A stretch of 64,000 nt of DNA from Opeltia flavorubescens (taxonomy: Eukaryota > Ascomycota > Lecanoromycetes > Teloschistales > Teloschistaceae). The position numbers were made by a program, and so were the translations under genes. Under the pieces are notes generated by a model. That model worked only from the letters and a program-made list of their open reading frames with translations. It had not been told where the DNA came from and searched no databases. Shown here piece by piece: positions 44,284-57,056 of this stretch; position 1 is the first letter of the stretch, and each line of letters begins with the position of its first letter. The stretch lies in NCBI GenBank assembly GCA_000442125.1, contig KE546975.1:62001-126000 (forward strand), in the 5' to 3' direction.

Positions 44284-44880
44284 AAGAAAATTCTACCAGG
44301 TTCAGAATTCAACAAGTGTGTGTGCGACTTGTATTACTGCTCCTCTACACGTGGCAGTAAGCTGACAACTGAGACGCTCAACGCTGAGATAAAGATGATC
44401 CTGCACCGGTTAACTGAATTGCTCGTCTGAGTGCCCGTTTCTAGTCATGCAAGGAGCTTACTATGTAGATCGCATCGTACAGAGTAGACGCGGGGCAATG
44501 ACGCAACAAAATCCGGGGAATGTTCCCAAAAGCCGGGACTTGGTTGCACGAAAACCAAGCCAGAAAATTTTCAATAATCGCAAAATAGATTTCTCCTTTG
44601 AGCCACACCTAAACTTACATTTGCCAATGAGCATGCACAACCTCGTGTTCGGCCACACCATACCCCGGGTTCTTCGGAAAGCATATGCACGTTCCCGCCG
44701 CAGTCATCCGTCCAACCTTCCCTCCGATTCGCTCTCTAGGTCGTATCTATCACGAGGCTTACACGAGGAGACTTCCTAAAACGGGTGCCTGTGACCGCTC
44801 CTTCTTGAGGTATATAAGAGGATGTAAATGCCTTCTTTCCACCACCCATTAACAATAGCTTTATCACATAGCCTTACAAA
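44284..44880. promoter_or_regulatory. Intergenic, promoter of the secreted DUF7907-like gene
   Basis: About 600 bp. TATATAAG at 44811-44818 lies 63-70 bp before the start at 44881 and is a credible TATA box. Open frames in the stretch have no motifs. Confidence 0.5.
44811..44818 (+). promoter_or_regulatory. TATA box of the DUF7907-like gene
   Basis: TATATAAG 63-70 bp upstream of the ATG, the distance expected for a fungal TATA element with a short leader. It suggests a strongly inducible gene. Confidence 0.55.
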
Positions 44881-45870
44881 ATGCAACTCTTCACCACAAC
44901 GGCCGTAACCCTTCTGCTCTCCCTAGTCTCCTCTACTCTCGCGGCTCCGGTAGCTGATACGCAGGTTCAACATTCCAAGAAATTTAAACTCAAATCGCAC
45001 TCCCTCTCCTCTTCCACATCCGCGTTCGAGAATTTGTACTTAGAGCCTTATCACATCTACCCAGCGTTCAACTATGCAACGCTTTACCCAAAGACGGCGC
45101 GAGATCCGGGGATTATCGGGTTCTTGAACGGCACGAAGCAGGAACTCGAGGATGATCAGGGGGATTTGATCTTCAACCTGGGTCAGGCGGGGATCTATGG
45201 GTTTGTCATCGGTGAGTGGAGTTGTTCTCGTCCTCCCTTTGGGGTTTTCGCTGGAAATATATTCTGAGGAATAGAGTGACTTCGAGAGGTGTGAGTTGAT
45301 ATTAGATGAATGGAGAGAAGGGGACGACAAAGGAGAGGAAGAAATTTGTTTGGTTGCTAAGGCTAATACACTGTGGCGCGATAGACCGTGTCAACTCGAC
45401 GTATAATCCCATCGAGATCAATGCCGGCACTGGGACGAAGGGGATCTACATTAACCAGGGGGTCATAAAATACAACAATCCCATCTCTGGGGGGTTTTAC
45501 GGTTAGTGATGCCTTTCCACCATTCCTTCTTTCTGCTTATCTGCCCTGTCCGACTTTTTTCGCTCGCTGGGGAAGATCGATCTCAGCTTCTCATATCTCT
45601 CCTTTTCGTATATATCTCTTTCTTTTTATGACAGCAGCGAGTTTTGACTGGACACGCTATCATCATGTTGTTCTTCGCCAGCGAATGGGTAGAAACATCC
45701 TGAAACTGCTTGATTCGAATTATGGAGAATGCTTTCTTGCTGACCCAAGGAAAACAGCGTGTAATTCAACTCTCCTGTACGGACCCGCGGTGCAATTATT
45801 CTTCAAGCCGAAATTCATCACCACGCCAACGGGTTGTGAGGACGTGCAATTGGTGGTGGAGTATGTCTGA
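44881..45870 (+). CDS. Secreted DUF7907-like protein
   Basis: Exons 44881-45211, 45385-45501 and 45635-45870 join in phase and give 227 residues. A signal peptide is clear (MQLFTTTAVTLLLSLVSSTL, then AAPVADTQ). The layout matches what I recall of DUF7907 secreted proteins: a KFKLKSH start after the signal peptide, a segment like LYLEPYHIYPAFNYATLYP, then GFLNGTKQELEDDQGDLIFN, then YNPIEINAGTGTKGIYINQG, and a C-terminus GCEDVQLVVEYV. Introns are 173 and 133 nt, longer than most in this window. Family members are extracellular and of unknown role, abundant in plant-associated fungi. The third exon after AASFDWTRYHH diverges from the family until the end. Confidence 0.72.
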
Positions 45871-47121
45871 TCAGGGCTTGAAAAAGGATCTACTATGTAA
45901 CGCACATAATGTAATGCAATGGGAATGAAGATATGTGTCGGGTTATATAGATAAAACCTAAAACGAGATATCAAAGTGGGAAAAATCAAATGAGTATTCG
46001 GGACATTGAGGAAACAATCATCTGCAATGACCATGCATTGGCGGATTTTGCGATCTATTTTTTATAGAATGTACACGTTTATTTACTTATGCTTAATTAG
46101 AGGAGGGATTTTAAGGAAAGTCGTATTAACGAAAGGCATCAAACATAGTAATTACATTTTCTCGTGAGACCCAGGAGCTTCAGAGATTTTCAAGAAAGTA
46201 GAGAGAATGGCAGGAAATAAGATACAAAAGGCCAAGCCTCCGCCGAAGTTTTTTTTGGAAAATCTGATAACATAAAAGTGGTTGTAATTTTAGGAAAATA
46301 GCAGGTGAACTTCTTTTCATTCTGCTAAGACTAAAGTATACTACTGTTCTGTGGGGTTAGGGACTGTGGAGAGTGCCCTTATTTTTTTTCTCCTTTATTT
46401 TTTCTCTTCCTTTCTTCCTTCCTACACACCGACGGCTTCGAAGTACGCTTTTATCAGGAAGACCAATAGCTTTCATAAGAATCTGATAGAACATCAAAAC
46501 CTCACCAATCTATAGACAGGATTTATTATGAGTGCAATGATTTGATCGGAAGAGGGAAAACATAATAGAAGGTAAACGGAACATTCTCATGCCAATGGAC
46601 CCACGCATTATCTTAGAAACGAGGAGATAAGGGGAATGCGGGATTGATTAGGTATAATGTGGACAGACCGGGAGTCGATGGGACATCTAAAGGCACAGTC
46701 GAGGTAAACATGATGCAAATTCTTCCTTGCCTTTCTCCGCGATGCCTTCTCACCATCAGCTGCCTCAAACATACGAGTCTAGCTCATTGACAACTTATTA
46801 CAACGTATTCCGTTCCTAGTATAACGACTATCCACTATAAATACACAGCCAGTATCACTTCAGTCCATCGATACCTGCTACTCGGTATTGTGTTACAAAT
46901 GCGCTAAAGCCACACGCCTTCTCCTACAAGTCTCCCAATCAAGTCATTAAAAGCCATCTACTATCTCTGGAGGATGAGGCCGAAGTTCCCCCGGGCCCAA
47001 TCCCCGTCAAGAGTTTAGTCTCTGAAAGTGCGAAAGTGGGTTGGTAGTAGAGCACGGACGGGAGAAAGGTGCAAGTGATGTTGTCTGATTATGTGGAGTC
47101 ATAATACGTTGATACTACAGC
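45871..47121. other. Intergenic, AT-rich
   Basis: About 1.25 kb without a supportable gene on either strand, AT-rich with many short A/T runs. It borders the MITE at 47122. Confidence 0.4.
47117..47121 (+). repeat. Target-site duplication, left copy (ACAGC)
   Basis: ACAGC directly before the left inverted repeat, matched by ACAGC at 47761-47765 directly after the right one. Confidence 0.7.
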
Positions 47122-47760
47122 TATGGTCGCCCAGGTGTGCCAGATTGCCATAACTATTTACTTTTTCACTTTTCACTTTTTGAAAACCAGAATTGGCAAT
47201 AATACCACCAGCTACCTAGCCACAGCACCACGAATACTGGTCAGATTCCTATAAAAAGTGTATGCACGGAAAGTACTCGTTAGGCGCTTTTTAAAGAGCT
47301 ACTTAATACTAGGATTCTATTAAAGAACGTTGTGTTATTCAACTGCAAAGTTTATAGAAAAAGGTGGCTTAGTAGGTAGCTTAGGCTTAACGGGCTGACG
47401 GGAGCTAGAGACTTGGCGTACTAGCTTTATTTAGTAAGCAGCTGCTTCCTTTAGCCTAATTCAGTATAGCTAGGGCTCAGCCCTTCTAAGTCGAAAACTC
47501 CCTTTTAAGCCCTTAGTAAAACTTCGTAGTCGAATAAGTCATCGCTCTTTTATCGGATTCTAGTACAAAGTGGCTTTTTTAAAAGCGCATAATAAGTGCT
47601 TTCTGTGTATGCACTTTTTATAGGAATCTGACCAGTATTCGTAGTACTATAGCTAGGTAGAGCTGTATAGCGTACGTGAATTTGGCCTGAATTCTAAAGT
47701 CAAAAGTGAAAAGTGAAAAAGTAAATAGTTATGGCAATCTGGCACACCTGGGCGACCATA
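47122..47760. mobile_element. Foldback-type MITE (non-autonomous DNA transposon), 639 bp
   Basis: The ends are inverted copies: TATGGTCGCCCAGGTGTGCC at the left and its reverse complement GGCACACCTGGGCGACCATA at the right. About 58 bp are essentially identical, and the arms then continue with more differences to about 47296 and 47576, so each arm is roughly 175-185 bp around a loop of about 280 bp. A direct repeat ACAGC flanks both ends (47117-47121 and 47761-47765), a 5-bp target duplication. No transposase frame. Differences between the inner arms are mostly C/T and G/A, and the loop is rich in CTAG/TTAG, which fits RIP-type mutation but is not proof. The superfamily is not assigned. Confidence 0.85.
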
Positions 47761-47765
47761 ACAGC
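47761..47765 (+). repeat. Target-site duplication, right copy (ACAGC)
   Basis: Matches 47117-47121 exactly. With the A that ends the inverted repeat the alignment could shift by one base. Confidence 0.7.
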
Positions 47766-47975
47766 TGTGAAAAAAGTATGAAACATCTTTTTCTAAACTC
47801 GATCGAGTATGAACAATAGGGAATCTATCTTTCTATACACAAAACCAAAAAAACAAAAACATAAATGGTATCAAACTCGCATCCTTCCTTCCCTTCAACT
47901 CCACACACAAAAACCACAAAAGGAAACACGCCTTCTCCCCCCCCACCCCCCCAAAAAAAGAGAACCAAAACAAAA

Positions 47976-50900
47976 TCAACTATCCCCCTCCAGCACAGCC
48001 TGACTAACATACTTACTCCTCCCCACAATCGTCCTCGCCAACGAACTCAGCGGCACATTCCCCAAAACATCAAAAACCGAAATATCACTCTTAACCTCCT
48101 TAAAAACCCACGTCCTCACCTCCACCGCCACCAAACTATCAACCCCATAACTACTAACCGGATTCGCACTATCAATATCATCCACAGCCATCATCATCGC
48201 TTTGGCCAGTTTCCTCTTAAGTGCTCCAGTAACCATATCCGTCGCCGTGCTCACACTCTCCGCCTGCGCGAGCTGAAGATGTAATTGCGAACCCTCTTCA
48301 CCAGAGGAAGAATCAGCAACAGAGCGCTGAGTATCAATGATGCGCATATGTGCGAATTTGGCGTCGCGGAACCAAAAGGGGAGTTGTGCGCCGCTGTGCT
48401 GGGACATGCCTCCCGTGCCTAGGCCGGTGATGAGTTGCGTGGGGACGGATTTGCCGCGGATGCTGGTACCCGCTATGCAGCATTGGAGGAGGGCGAGGAA
48501 TTCCTGCTCGCGGACGCCGACGAAGCCGTAGTTTTTGAGGCTGTCCATGAGCTCTGTGTTTTCGGCTACGACGCCGACGCCGAGGATGAGACCGACGTCG
48601 AGGGTGGTTGCTGCGAGGCCTTGGGAACGGCGATAGGCGGCTAGGGCATCTTGGTATGTGTTGCCTGGGTTTAGTGTTAGTATTCGTCGTGTACGATGTA
48701 GATTTTTGGGAACTTACCTGCGCCGTAGTTGCCCTGGCCCATGGATCCCGCAACGCCAGCTGCAGATGAAAGGCAAAGGAAGAAGTCCATATCTCGAGGT
48801 AAGTGTTCATGAAGGTTCCAGCTCCCTTGGGCTTTCGGCTTCAAAGAATCTTCCCATTGCTTGTGGGTCATGGTCTGGAAGGTCGAATCATGCAACGCCA
48901 TCGCACCCTGAATAGCGCCTCGAATTGGCGGGAATTCTTCTTGAGCCTTTGCGATCGTAGCTTTGACTTGACTGGAGTTTGTGACATCGCAGCTGTATGC
49001 GACGGCGTGAGCACCAGCCCTCGTAAGCTGGGCCAGTGTCTTTTGAGCCTCTGGCTTCTTTGCTCCCGAGCGAGAGAGGAAGATGAGATGTCTGGCTCCA
49101 TGACCCACCATCCATTCGGCGATACTTCGGCCCAAACCACCCAAACCTCCGCTCAAGAGGTACGAGACATTCGGATCGAATTCGATAGGCTTCAATCCCC
49201 GAGGAACGACGGGAACTTGGTCATCGTCGTGGGTAGTCAAGACAATCTTACCAGTATGTCTGCCCGACTGCATAAGCCGGAATGCCTCTTCAATTCTTCC
49301 AAAAGGCATGACGGAAATGGGATCAACCGGTTTGATGACGCCGCTGCGTAAGAGATCCATGACGTCTCGGAAAACCCTGGCAGCCATAGGAACACTGTTG
49401 CGAAGGATACCGAGGATGTTCACTGAGCAGAAGGAAATGTTCTTCATGAAGGGAGCCATATCGAGACCGGTGTTCCCAACTGTAGAAAGACATTAGCAAA
49501 TCGGACGATACAACACTAGATGTAGTAAAGACTTACCAATATCTCTCTTGCCCATCTCAATGAATCGTCCAAACCATGCGAGACAAAGCCAAGACTGACG
49601 TAGAGCCTCTCCAGCCAGAGAGTTGAGCACCATATCAACACCCTTTCCTTTGGTCATTCTCATGACGCCGTCAACAAATGACAAGTCACGACTGTTGAAC
49701 ATGTGGTCGTCGGCAATGCCATACTTTTCCTTGAGCAGGTCTTTCTTCACTTGCGAAGAAACAGTGACGAAGATCTCGGCTCCAATATGCTGCGCAAGCA
49801 TTATGGCAGCCTGTCCAACTCCTCCGGCAGCGCTGTGGATGAGGATTGTCTCTCCCTTGGTAAGACGTCCAGCATCGACAAGCCCGTGGTAGGCAGTGGC
49901 GTAGACCACCGGGATAGATGCAGCAACTTCAAAGCTCATGCCCTCAGGAATTGGTTGGATCATCTCCTCGGGGGTTCGGATGAAGCTGCTGAACGTGCCC
50001 AGCAGCCAGGTCATAACACGGTCACCCGGCTTGAAATTCTTCACATCTGGGCCTACCCGACTAATGACCCCACTGCACTCGGCGCCCAGAGCGGGCTCGG
50101 TGATCTGGCCCATCGAGACCATCAGATCCACAAAGTTCAACCCCGACGCTTTGATCTCAACCTCAACGAAGTCACCAGTAAGAGGCTTGCCATGTACTTC
50201 ATCCTCAACGAATTGCAGTGTGTCCAGCATTCCTGGAACTCCGACCTGCAGGGTAAGTGCTCGATCGTCCTGTTTGAAGCTGCTCATTTCTGCGACTGGA
50301 CGACTGTTCTGAGTGGCAATGACCTCGTTGGTGCCTGGCTCAAGGGCCAATCGCGGGATAAGTAATTTTTCATTGCGGATCGCATACTCCCAGTCAGGAC
50401 GCTCAAGATTCTTAGCATCGTGTCCGGCAATACAGATCTTCGCGATGGACTCGGCCACGGACTTGGATGCGAGGTCGGTCGCCGGATCGAGATCCAACGT
50501 GGTCAGCGAAAGCCCGTAGTTCTCAGCCCTGATTGATCTGGCGAAACCAGTCATCAGATTCGACGCTGGCACTTCGGAATCAATGACACCTCCTCGAGTA
50601 AGCCACGTGCAGCCAGCTGAGTTGAGGATGAGGTGCTTCACGGCGTCGAAGTCGGTGGAACTGATGTCCAAGAGAAGTGGCTGAATTGCTTCGGTCATGA
50701 CAATACAAGCGGTATTGCTAAGATCCCACTTCCCTGTCTGCTCCAGTGTTGTGATCGATGCTGATGAACCCAAATCACGAAGGCTTTCGATGATCAGATG
50801 TGACAATGATTGGATTTCGGCAACGGGATGATCAGGTTCAACGATCAGTACCTGGTCTGGCGTGGTTGTCGCAGGGATTGGTGTAGCAGTCGAGACCATC

Positions 50901-53900
50901 GTAGAGAAAGACTGGTCTCGTGGGTTTTCGAAATCATCCAGCACCGCATCAACGCCGGTAAACCCTTGACGGACCAGAGTGTTGTGCCAACGCTCTTGGC
51001 TAATGTTAGGAGACCATTGACGACCATCTCCTTGACCTATTCGCTAGTATTAGCACGGTTATCTGCATGAAGATCAATTTACGCTTACCAATCCACCATC
51101 CAGGGAGCGCTCCAAAGATCATAGGAGTACGCATGAGATCATGAGTAATTTCTGAAAACACAAGCTTTCCACCTCTGTCATACGTTAGCGGTGGTTGCAA
51201 GATCAAGACGAGAGACAGATACGTACGGCTTGACGAGTTTCTTGATATTGGCCAGGGTGGAGTCCATGGAGTGGCTTGCGTACAAAACCGATGAAGCAAT
51301 TACCACGTCATATCCTTCACTTTCAAGACCCTGCTCCGTAGGTTCTTCCTCGATGTCGAGCTTGAGGAACTTGGTCACCGACGCCCACGGTTGTAGCTTC
51401 TCGCGAGCTTTCTCAAAGTAGGCAGAGTTGATATCAGTGAAGGTGTAGGAGGAAAAGCGTGGAGCAGAGCCATCTTGTCCGCCAAGTGCCTCTAAGACTG
51501 GGAGACTTGTCGCTCCGGTTCCAGCACCGATTTCCAGGATGTTCATATCCGGGCTTTTATGAGCGAGCAGGTCCATGTATTGGGCAATTTGAGCATGAGC
51601 CTTCTGTTGTCCAATACCATCATTACCATAATGATCGAGTAGATCATCCTCCATGAGGACTGGCATCGCTTTCAATCCTCCCCGGAGAACTTCGGGCAAA
51701 CGTCTTCCAAGACGGCACATGACAGCTCCGTCTGCGCTGGACATTTCAACACGACGCAGAAGTTGCTCTTCATCTTCGACGGAGGAGTTGAGCCAATCGA
51801 AGGCGCTCGACTGATGTTCGATCTCACCAGCGAGAACGCGCTTCTTGATGTGTTGCATGTACTCATACAATGACTTGAGATGCTGCTCAAACCCAGCGGC
51901 CTCGATAGGCGAGCAGGTACCGAGAGCTCGCTTCATAAAGATCCACGCTCCGACTTCGAGTTCTTCGACAACAGTAGAATGGGTGGTCTCGAATCCGCTG
52001 AGTTTCTCTGAAAGGAGCGAGATCATTCCCTTACTGTCGAGCTTATCCACATCTTCTTTCCACTCAAACTTCGCACCAAGGTTCCGACCTGGCGCATCGC
52101 CGACAGAATTGCCCTCATTGCTCGTGGAAAGAGCAGTGCATCGGACGTTATCGGCGATGACCAAAGGCTTAGTCCAGCCAGATTCGGCGACGACAACGCT
52201 GGCTTCGACATCCCTGAAACCGACAGCATCTGCTTTGGAGTATCCATGCAAAGTTGTACCAGGTGTTCGAGGAACACTTGAAGATACAAAGAGTCTGCCG
52301 ATTGATGTGGGCACCTTGGCGACAGTCAACTCCTCGTTCAAGGCTGTCATGGCAGGAAATAGCATCTGTAAGATGTTGTCCAGGGTCGAAGGGTGGATGA
52401 GGTGGTCATATTCGTATTGACATGGCATGAGGCTCTTGGTGTCGTGAATCGTCATGCTACATTTGCCCTGATAGTTTCCTTTGTAGATTTCGGAGAGCTT
52501 GGAGAATGAAGGTCCGTACTTAAGACCAATGTTCGTCATTTGCTCGTAGAATGTACGGGAAGGTGTAAATTTGGTGCAGCTGTCCGCCAGGTCCTCAAAT
52601 GTTCGTCGATGCTTCTCATTTTGTAATGCTTCTTCGTCTGCAAATAACGGGTTCGACTGCGAATCGTAATGGACCTGGATTAGTCCGGAGCAGTTCAACA
52701 CCCAGTCGCTATTCGCACGAGAATATATGGTGAACTCTTCCCATGCCGAAGTAGATGCCCTCGAGCCCATTCTCCAAGGTTCCATGTGTAGCATTACTTC
52801 GATGCCATCCTCCTCAGGAACAATGATTGCGCTGCTGATACTGATATCTCGCAATTCGTACCCGGCCACTGCCTTATGTGGATCAGCGGTCTGAAGAGCT
52901 GCTTCGATAGCCATGACCATCATGCCCGCAGCAGGGTAGAGGATTGAATTCTGTGCTCGATGATCGTCGATCCACGGGTTCTCGGACAATCTTAGGTGAT
53001 GGCGCCAGCGAGCGTCCATCGGGTTTTCGTCTACTGTACGTGCACCAATGAGATCCTTTCGCGGGTGGGTTCGGAACCTGTAGTCCTTCATGTTCGATGT
53101 TTCATACCAGAATTTGTGAGTCCGGTTCCAAGGGAAAGGAGGCATGTCGACAAGGATCGCCGGTTTCGGACTGTTCCTCTGCACTTCATTCGCATTGGCA
53201 ATGTTGGCAGGCAGGCCTTGCTGGAACAATTTGCCAACCGCTTCCAGAACTGTAACACATGCATCTTGTCCTCTGATCAAGGCAGACATATATGTCACAT
53301 TCGCTCGTCGATCTTCCTTGTCGAGGATCTGGTTAATGGGACCCTGCAAAGCTGCATGTGGGCCAATCTCGAAAAGCGCATCGACGTAAGGGTTGCGGCT
53401 TCGCTTCTTCCTGTTTTTGGCTGAATCAGAATGATTACAGAGGTTGGCGAGCGCTTGGCTGAATTTGACAGGCTGAAGCATATTGGAAACCCAGTATGGC
53501 GCATTCAGATCTGGCGACTCAATTATATTGCCGGAGACGCTGGAGAACATCTTGACACTATCGTCTCCTTTGCTGGTGTGTATGTCGGCCAACGACGCGA
53601 GGTATTTCTCCCCGATCACTTGCATGTGAGGTGAGTGATAGGCAGTCTCAACCTTCAAGCGTCGAGCAAAGATGTCGTCAGCTTTGAGCATGGACTCAAC
53701 CTGCAGAATAGCCTTGAGATCTCCTGACAGAGTGACGTTCTTAGGACTGTTGACGCAAGCAACGACAACATCGCCGTCCGTACATCGGGCAATGTATGGC
53801 TGAACCTCAGCCTCACCGACACCGCAGGCCAACATAGATCCAGACAGGCCAGGTGCGAGACCACCAATGGCCTGGGACAGCCGGCCGCGATGATACGCAA

Positions 53901-56372
53901 TTGTCCAAGCCATCTCTCGATCGATGCTGCCTTTGGCGAAAGCAGCGGCGATTTCGCCACTAGAATGACCGATCACAGCACTTGGTTTTACATTCCAGTG
54001 TCGTAGGAGCTCAACGAGGGCTACCTGTATGGCGGTACACATAGGCTGACTGAAAGCGGCTTCGTTAATCCGAGAAGATTCGGCTAGAGACCAGAGCTCT
54101 CCTACACAAGCCAATTAGATCCAAATGGTCGAGGCAGATGGGCAGAACTTACCAAGCAACGACCATTTGCAGCCCAGCGTGACAAGATGGGCACTGGCTG
54201 CTTCCAAACTCTCAAGAAATACTTGATGAGCACAGAGCTCCCGACCCATACCAGTCCACTGAGCACCTTGACCGGTGAAGACGAAACCCAATTTTGGTAC
54301 TGCTGACGATCTCGCAGGCTTTGCAGGACTTTCTACCTGATGCCCGAGATCTTTGCCTGAAGATGCGACAACGAACGTCTTCCACGGCAGAACGCTACGC
54401 CGACTACTCAACGTATAGGCAAGACGTTTCAACAGGAGGTTCTCGTCGTAGTCCGATTTTTCCGTTATCTTGTCATGCATATATTGTGTATACACATTTG
54501 AAGCTCTGTCAATGCCAGCCTGTTCATGTGCGGACCACACGAAGAGCTTCGGAGAAGTCGTCGGGAGCTTAAGACCTCTGTAACCCTGTGAGTCAACAGA
54601 GCCCCAGCTGGTTGGGACGATGCCAAGCTTCTCGAAAGGGTTAACGACTGAAGAATCTGCAGAACCGAGGCTGATTGCAGAATCTGGAGTGGATCCCGGT
54701 GATCTGTCGTATGGTGCTCTGATGGTGACATGGTTGCCCTTGATATTTCGGCTTTTGAGGTAGTGATAGGCATCGTCGAGAATGACATGACCGTTGGTTC
54801 CGCCATAGCCAAAAGAGTTGACGCTAGCACGTCGAAGACCGCTAGGCCATTCAGCAGCTTCTGTCGGGACCTGCGCACGATAAGCCAAGAAAATGATGTT
54901 GACGTTGATTCACTTACCCGAATATTCCACTCGTCAACTGGAATTTTGGGATTGATTTTCTTGAGGTGGATGTTTGGAGGAATCACGCCTCGTTCGAGTG
55001 CCATGATTGTTTTAATGACCCCAGCCAAGCCGCTGGCACCTTCAAGATGACCAATGTTCGTCTTGATAGATCCAACTAGGAGCGGGTCTCCTTTGGGCCG
55101 AGCTTGGCCAAAGGTGGCACCAAGTGCTCGAGCCTCGAGCGGGTCTCCCGCTTGGGTTCCTTCGCAAATTTCGTAAGCTCTAAGCAAACATTCGCTAGGA
55201 CTAAAAGCTTACCAGTTCCATGAGCTTCGAAATAAGAAGTCTCATTTAGTGGAAGACCAGCATCTGCGTAGGTTCGCCGGATAAGGGCTTCCTGTGCAGC
55301 TGTCGATGGCAAGGTTATACCTAAAGTCTGTAAGCATCGTTGAAGGTCTCGAATTAGTCAGCCATCATAACTCACCAGGAGTGTTGCCATCTTGATTCGA
55401 GCCAGTGTTACGAATCACAGCTCTGATCACATCGTTGTCTCTCAATGCAGCATCTAGAGGCTTCACGATCACAAATGAAGCGCCTTCTCCACGACCGTAG
55501 CCATTACCTCCCTCATCAAATGAGTGAGATATACCGTCTGGGCTAAGGAAGTGGATTTGAGTCATCGAATTCATAATGTCGGGCATCAAAATGAAATTCG
55601 TGCCGCCAACGATCGCCTTCGCGTTTCCAAGTTAGCTTCGATGCACAGTCAATAGCAATACCGAATTACATACCTGTTCCGACTCGCCTGTTCGGAGACT
55701 TTGACAGGCCAAATGTAGGGCGACAAGGGAAGAAGAACATGCAGTATCAAGCGTGATGCTTGGACCTCTAAGATCGTAGAACCAGGATATCCGGTTCGAG
55801 AGGATTGCCGACCCGGTACCTGTCGCTTGATACATATGTGAATTTTCAGCGTCATGAAACGCCATGTCAGTATAATCATGGGTGAAGCATCCCACATAGC
55901 AGGATGTATTAGATCCCACTACATCTTCAAGCTTTATACCGGCTAAATGTCTGTTAGCTTACATCAAGATACCTTTATTTTAGAAGTACTTGCCATTTTC
56001 CAAAGCTTCATAGGCCACTTCCAGAGCCAATCGTTGCTGTGGGTCCATCGACTTTGCTTCATTTGGTGCAATGGAGAAGAAAGGAGCGTCGAAGACGGCA
56101 GGGTCTTGCTTCATGAAATGCGCTGAGCGTAAGTTCATTGATCCTTTCCTCTCGGCATCTGGATGGTAGAATGCATCGATATTGAAACGATCTTTGGGTA
56201 TCTCTGATAGAGCACTCTGACCATTGGCCATGAGGTCCCATAGTTTTTCGGGATTAGAAGCGTCGCCGGGGAACCTGCCCCCCATACCGACGACCGCAAT
56301 GGGCATAGTTGCATCTTGCTGAGTAGCTCGACTGCCCTGCTCTTGGCGAGCATCATCATACATGAAAGGCAT
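47976..56372 (-). CDS. Highly reducing polyketide synthase (KS-AT-DH-MT-ER-KR-ACP)
   Basis: Iterative type I synthase building a reduced, possibly C-methylated chain. Eleven exons join in phase: 56372-55994, 55942-55674, 55616-55376, 55320-55213, 55159-54918, 54870-54153, 54101-51227, 51174-51089, 51036-49537, 49479-48718, 48664-47976. The product is 2622 residues. Intron 1 is GC-AG (GCAAGT...TTTAG); the others are GT-AG of 47-57 nt. KS: Cys195 in [25 protein letters not shown]: Ser700 in GHSSGE. DH: His1033 in [12 protein letters not shown], with Asp in [21 protein letters not shown] from 1510. [11 protein letters not shown] near 2044. KR: GGLGGLG from 2250 and Tyr2391 in GNYGAGN. ACP: Ser2570 in YGVDSL. 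All domains look complete. There is no thioesterase, so release needs another enzyme; the hydrolase at the right edge is a candidate. The synthase is divergent from the glycosyltransferase. Confidence 0.95.
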
Positions 56373-56506
56373 AGCGGTAGGAGATGATGAATGCTCTAAG
56401 AGTTCTTGAACGAGAGACGTGCTAGGGGGAAAACTTTGAAGGATATACGGAGAGGAGGTGGAGAAGCGGATGAAAAGTTATAGGAGCTGTTTCTTCATGA
56501 AAAGAC

Positions 56507-56515
56507 CTTATATAT
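56507..56515 (-). promoter_or_regulatory. TATA box of the PKS gene
   Basis: TATATAAGG on the reverse strand, 135-143 bp before the start at 56372. A leader of about 100 nt would fit. Confidence 0.45.
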
Positions 56516-57045
56516 CAATTCGCTGGACGATAGCGGCAGAAGCACACCATTGTGCCACCACCGGATTGTATTTCGTGACATTTGCAAACATCCAAAGACA
56601 TCAGATTGATCTACGAGGCTATCGCACAAGGAGGATGCAGTAAGGCTCTGATGACTGAAGTGGCTTCTTTGAGGTTGTATCGGCTACATCCTACCGAAGC
56701 ATTAGGATGACCATATGGCATGCTAGAGCCACGAGGCACATGCCGGGCAGAAGTAGCATCTATGCTGATCAACAGACTAAATTAGGAAATGGTAGACGCA
56801 GGACCTTGATTTGGTACGGCAAGAAAGATAGCAGGCAAGGCAAGACCACCATTGCTAGGAACCACTTTGAAGAATATTGCCGGATCTCATAACCGAGCCG
56901 TTTCCCGAAGCCACCCGGCGGAAATACCGCCAAGGCTGATAGAGTATCAACCTTCAAGATATCCCCGAGTATGACCCAACCATCGATGGCTGTAGAGCAA
57001 ACTCTCCGAGTGGATTGAATTGGAGGCGGCAAGTAGCAGCTCATT

Positions 57046-57056
57046 CCGTCGGACGG
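57046..57056. promoter_or_regulatory. Candidate Zn2Cys6 regulator site, CCG-N5-CGG
   Basis: CCGTCGGACGG, a near-perfect palindrome (CCGTC-G-GACGG) in the PKS/glycosyltransferase promoter. Everted CGG triplets are a known binding geometry of zinc-cluster regulators, and the GACGG half-site recurs upstream of the regulator gene. Binding is inference. Confidence 0.35.
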
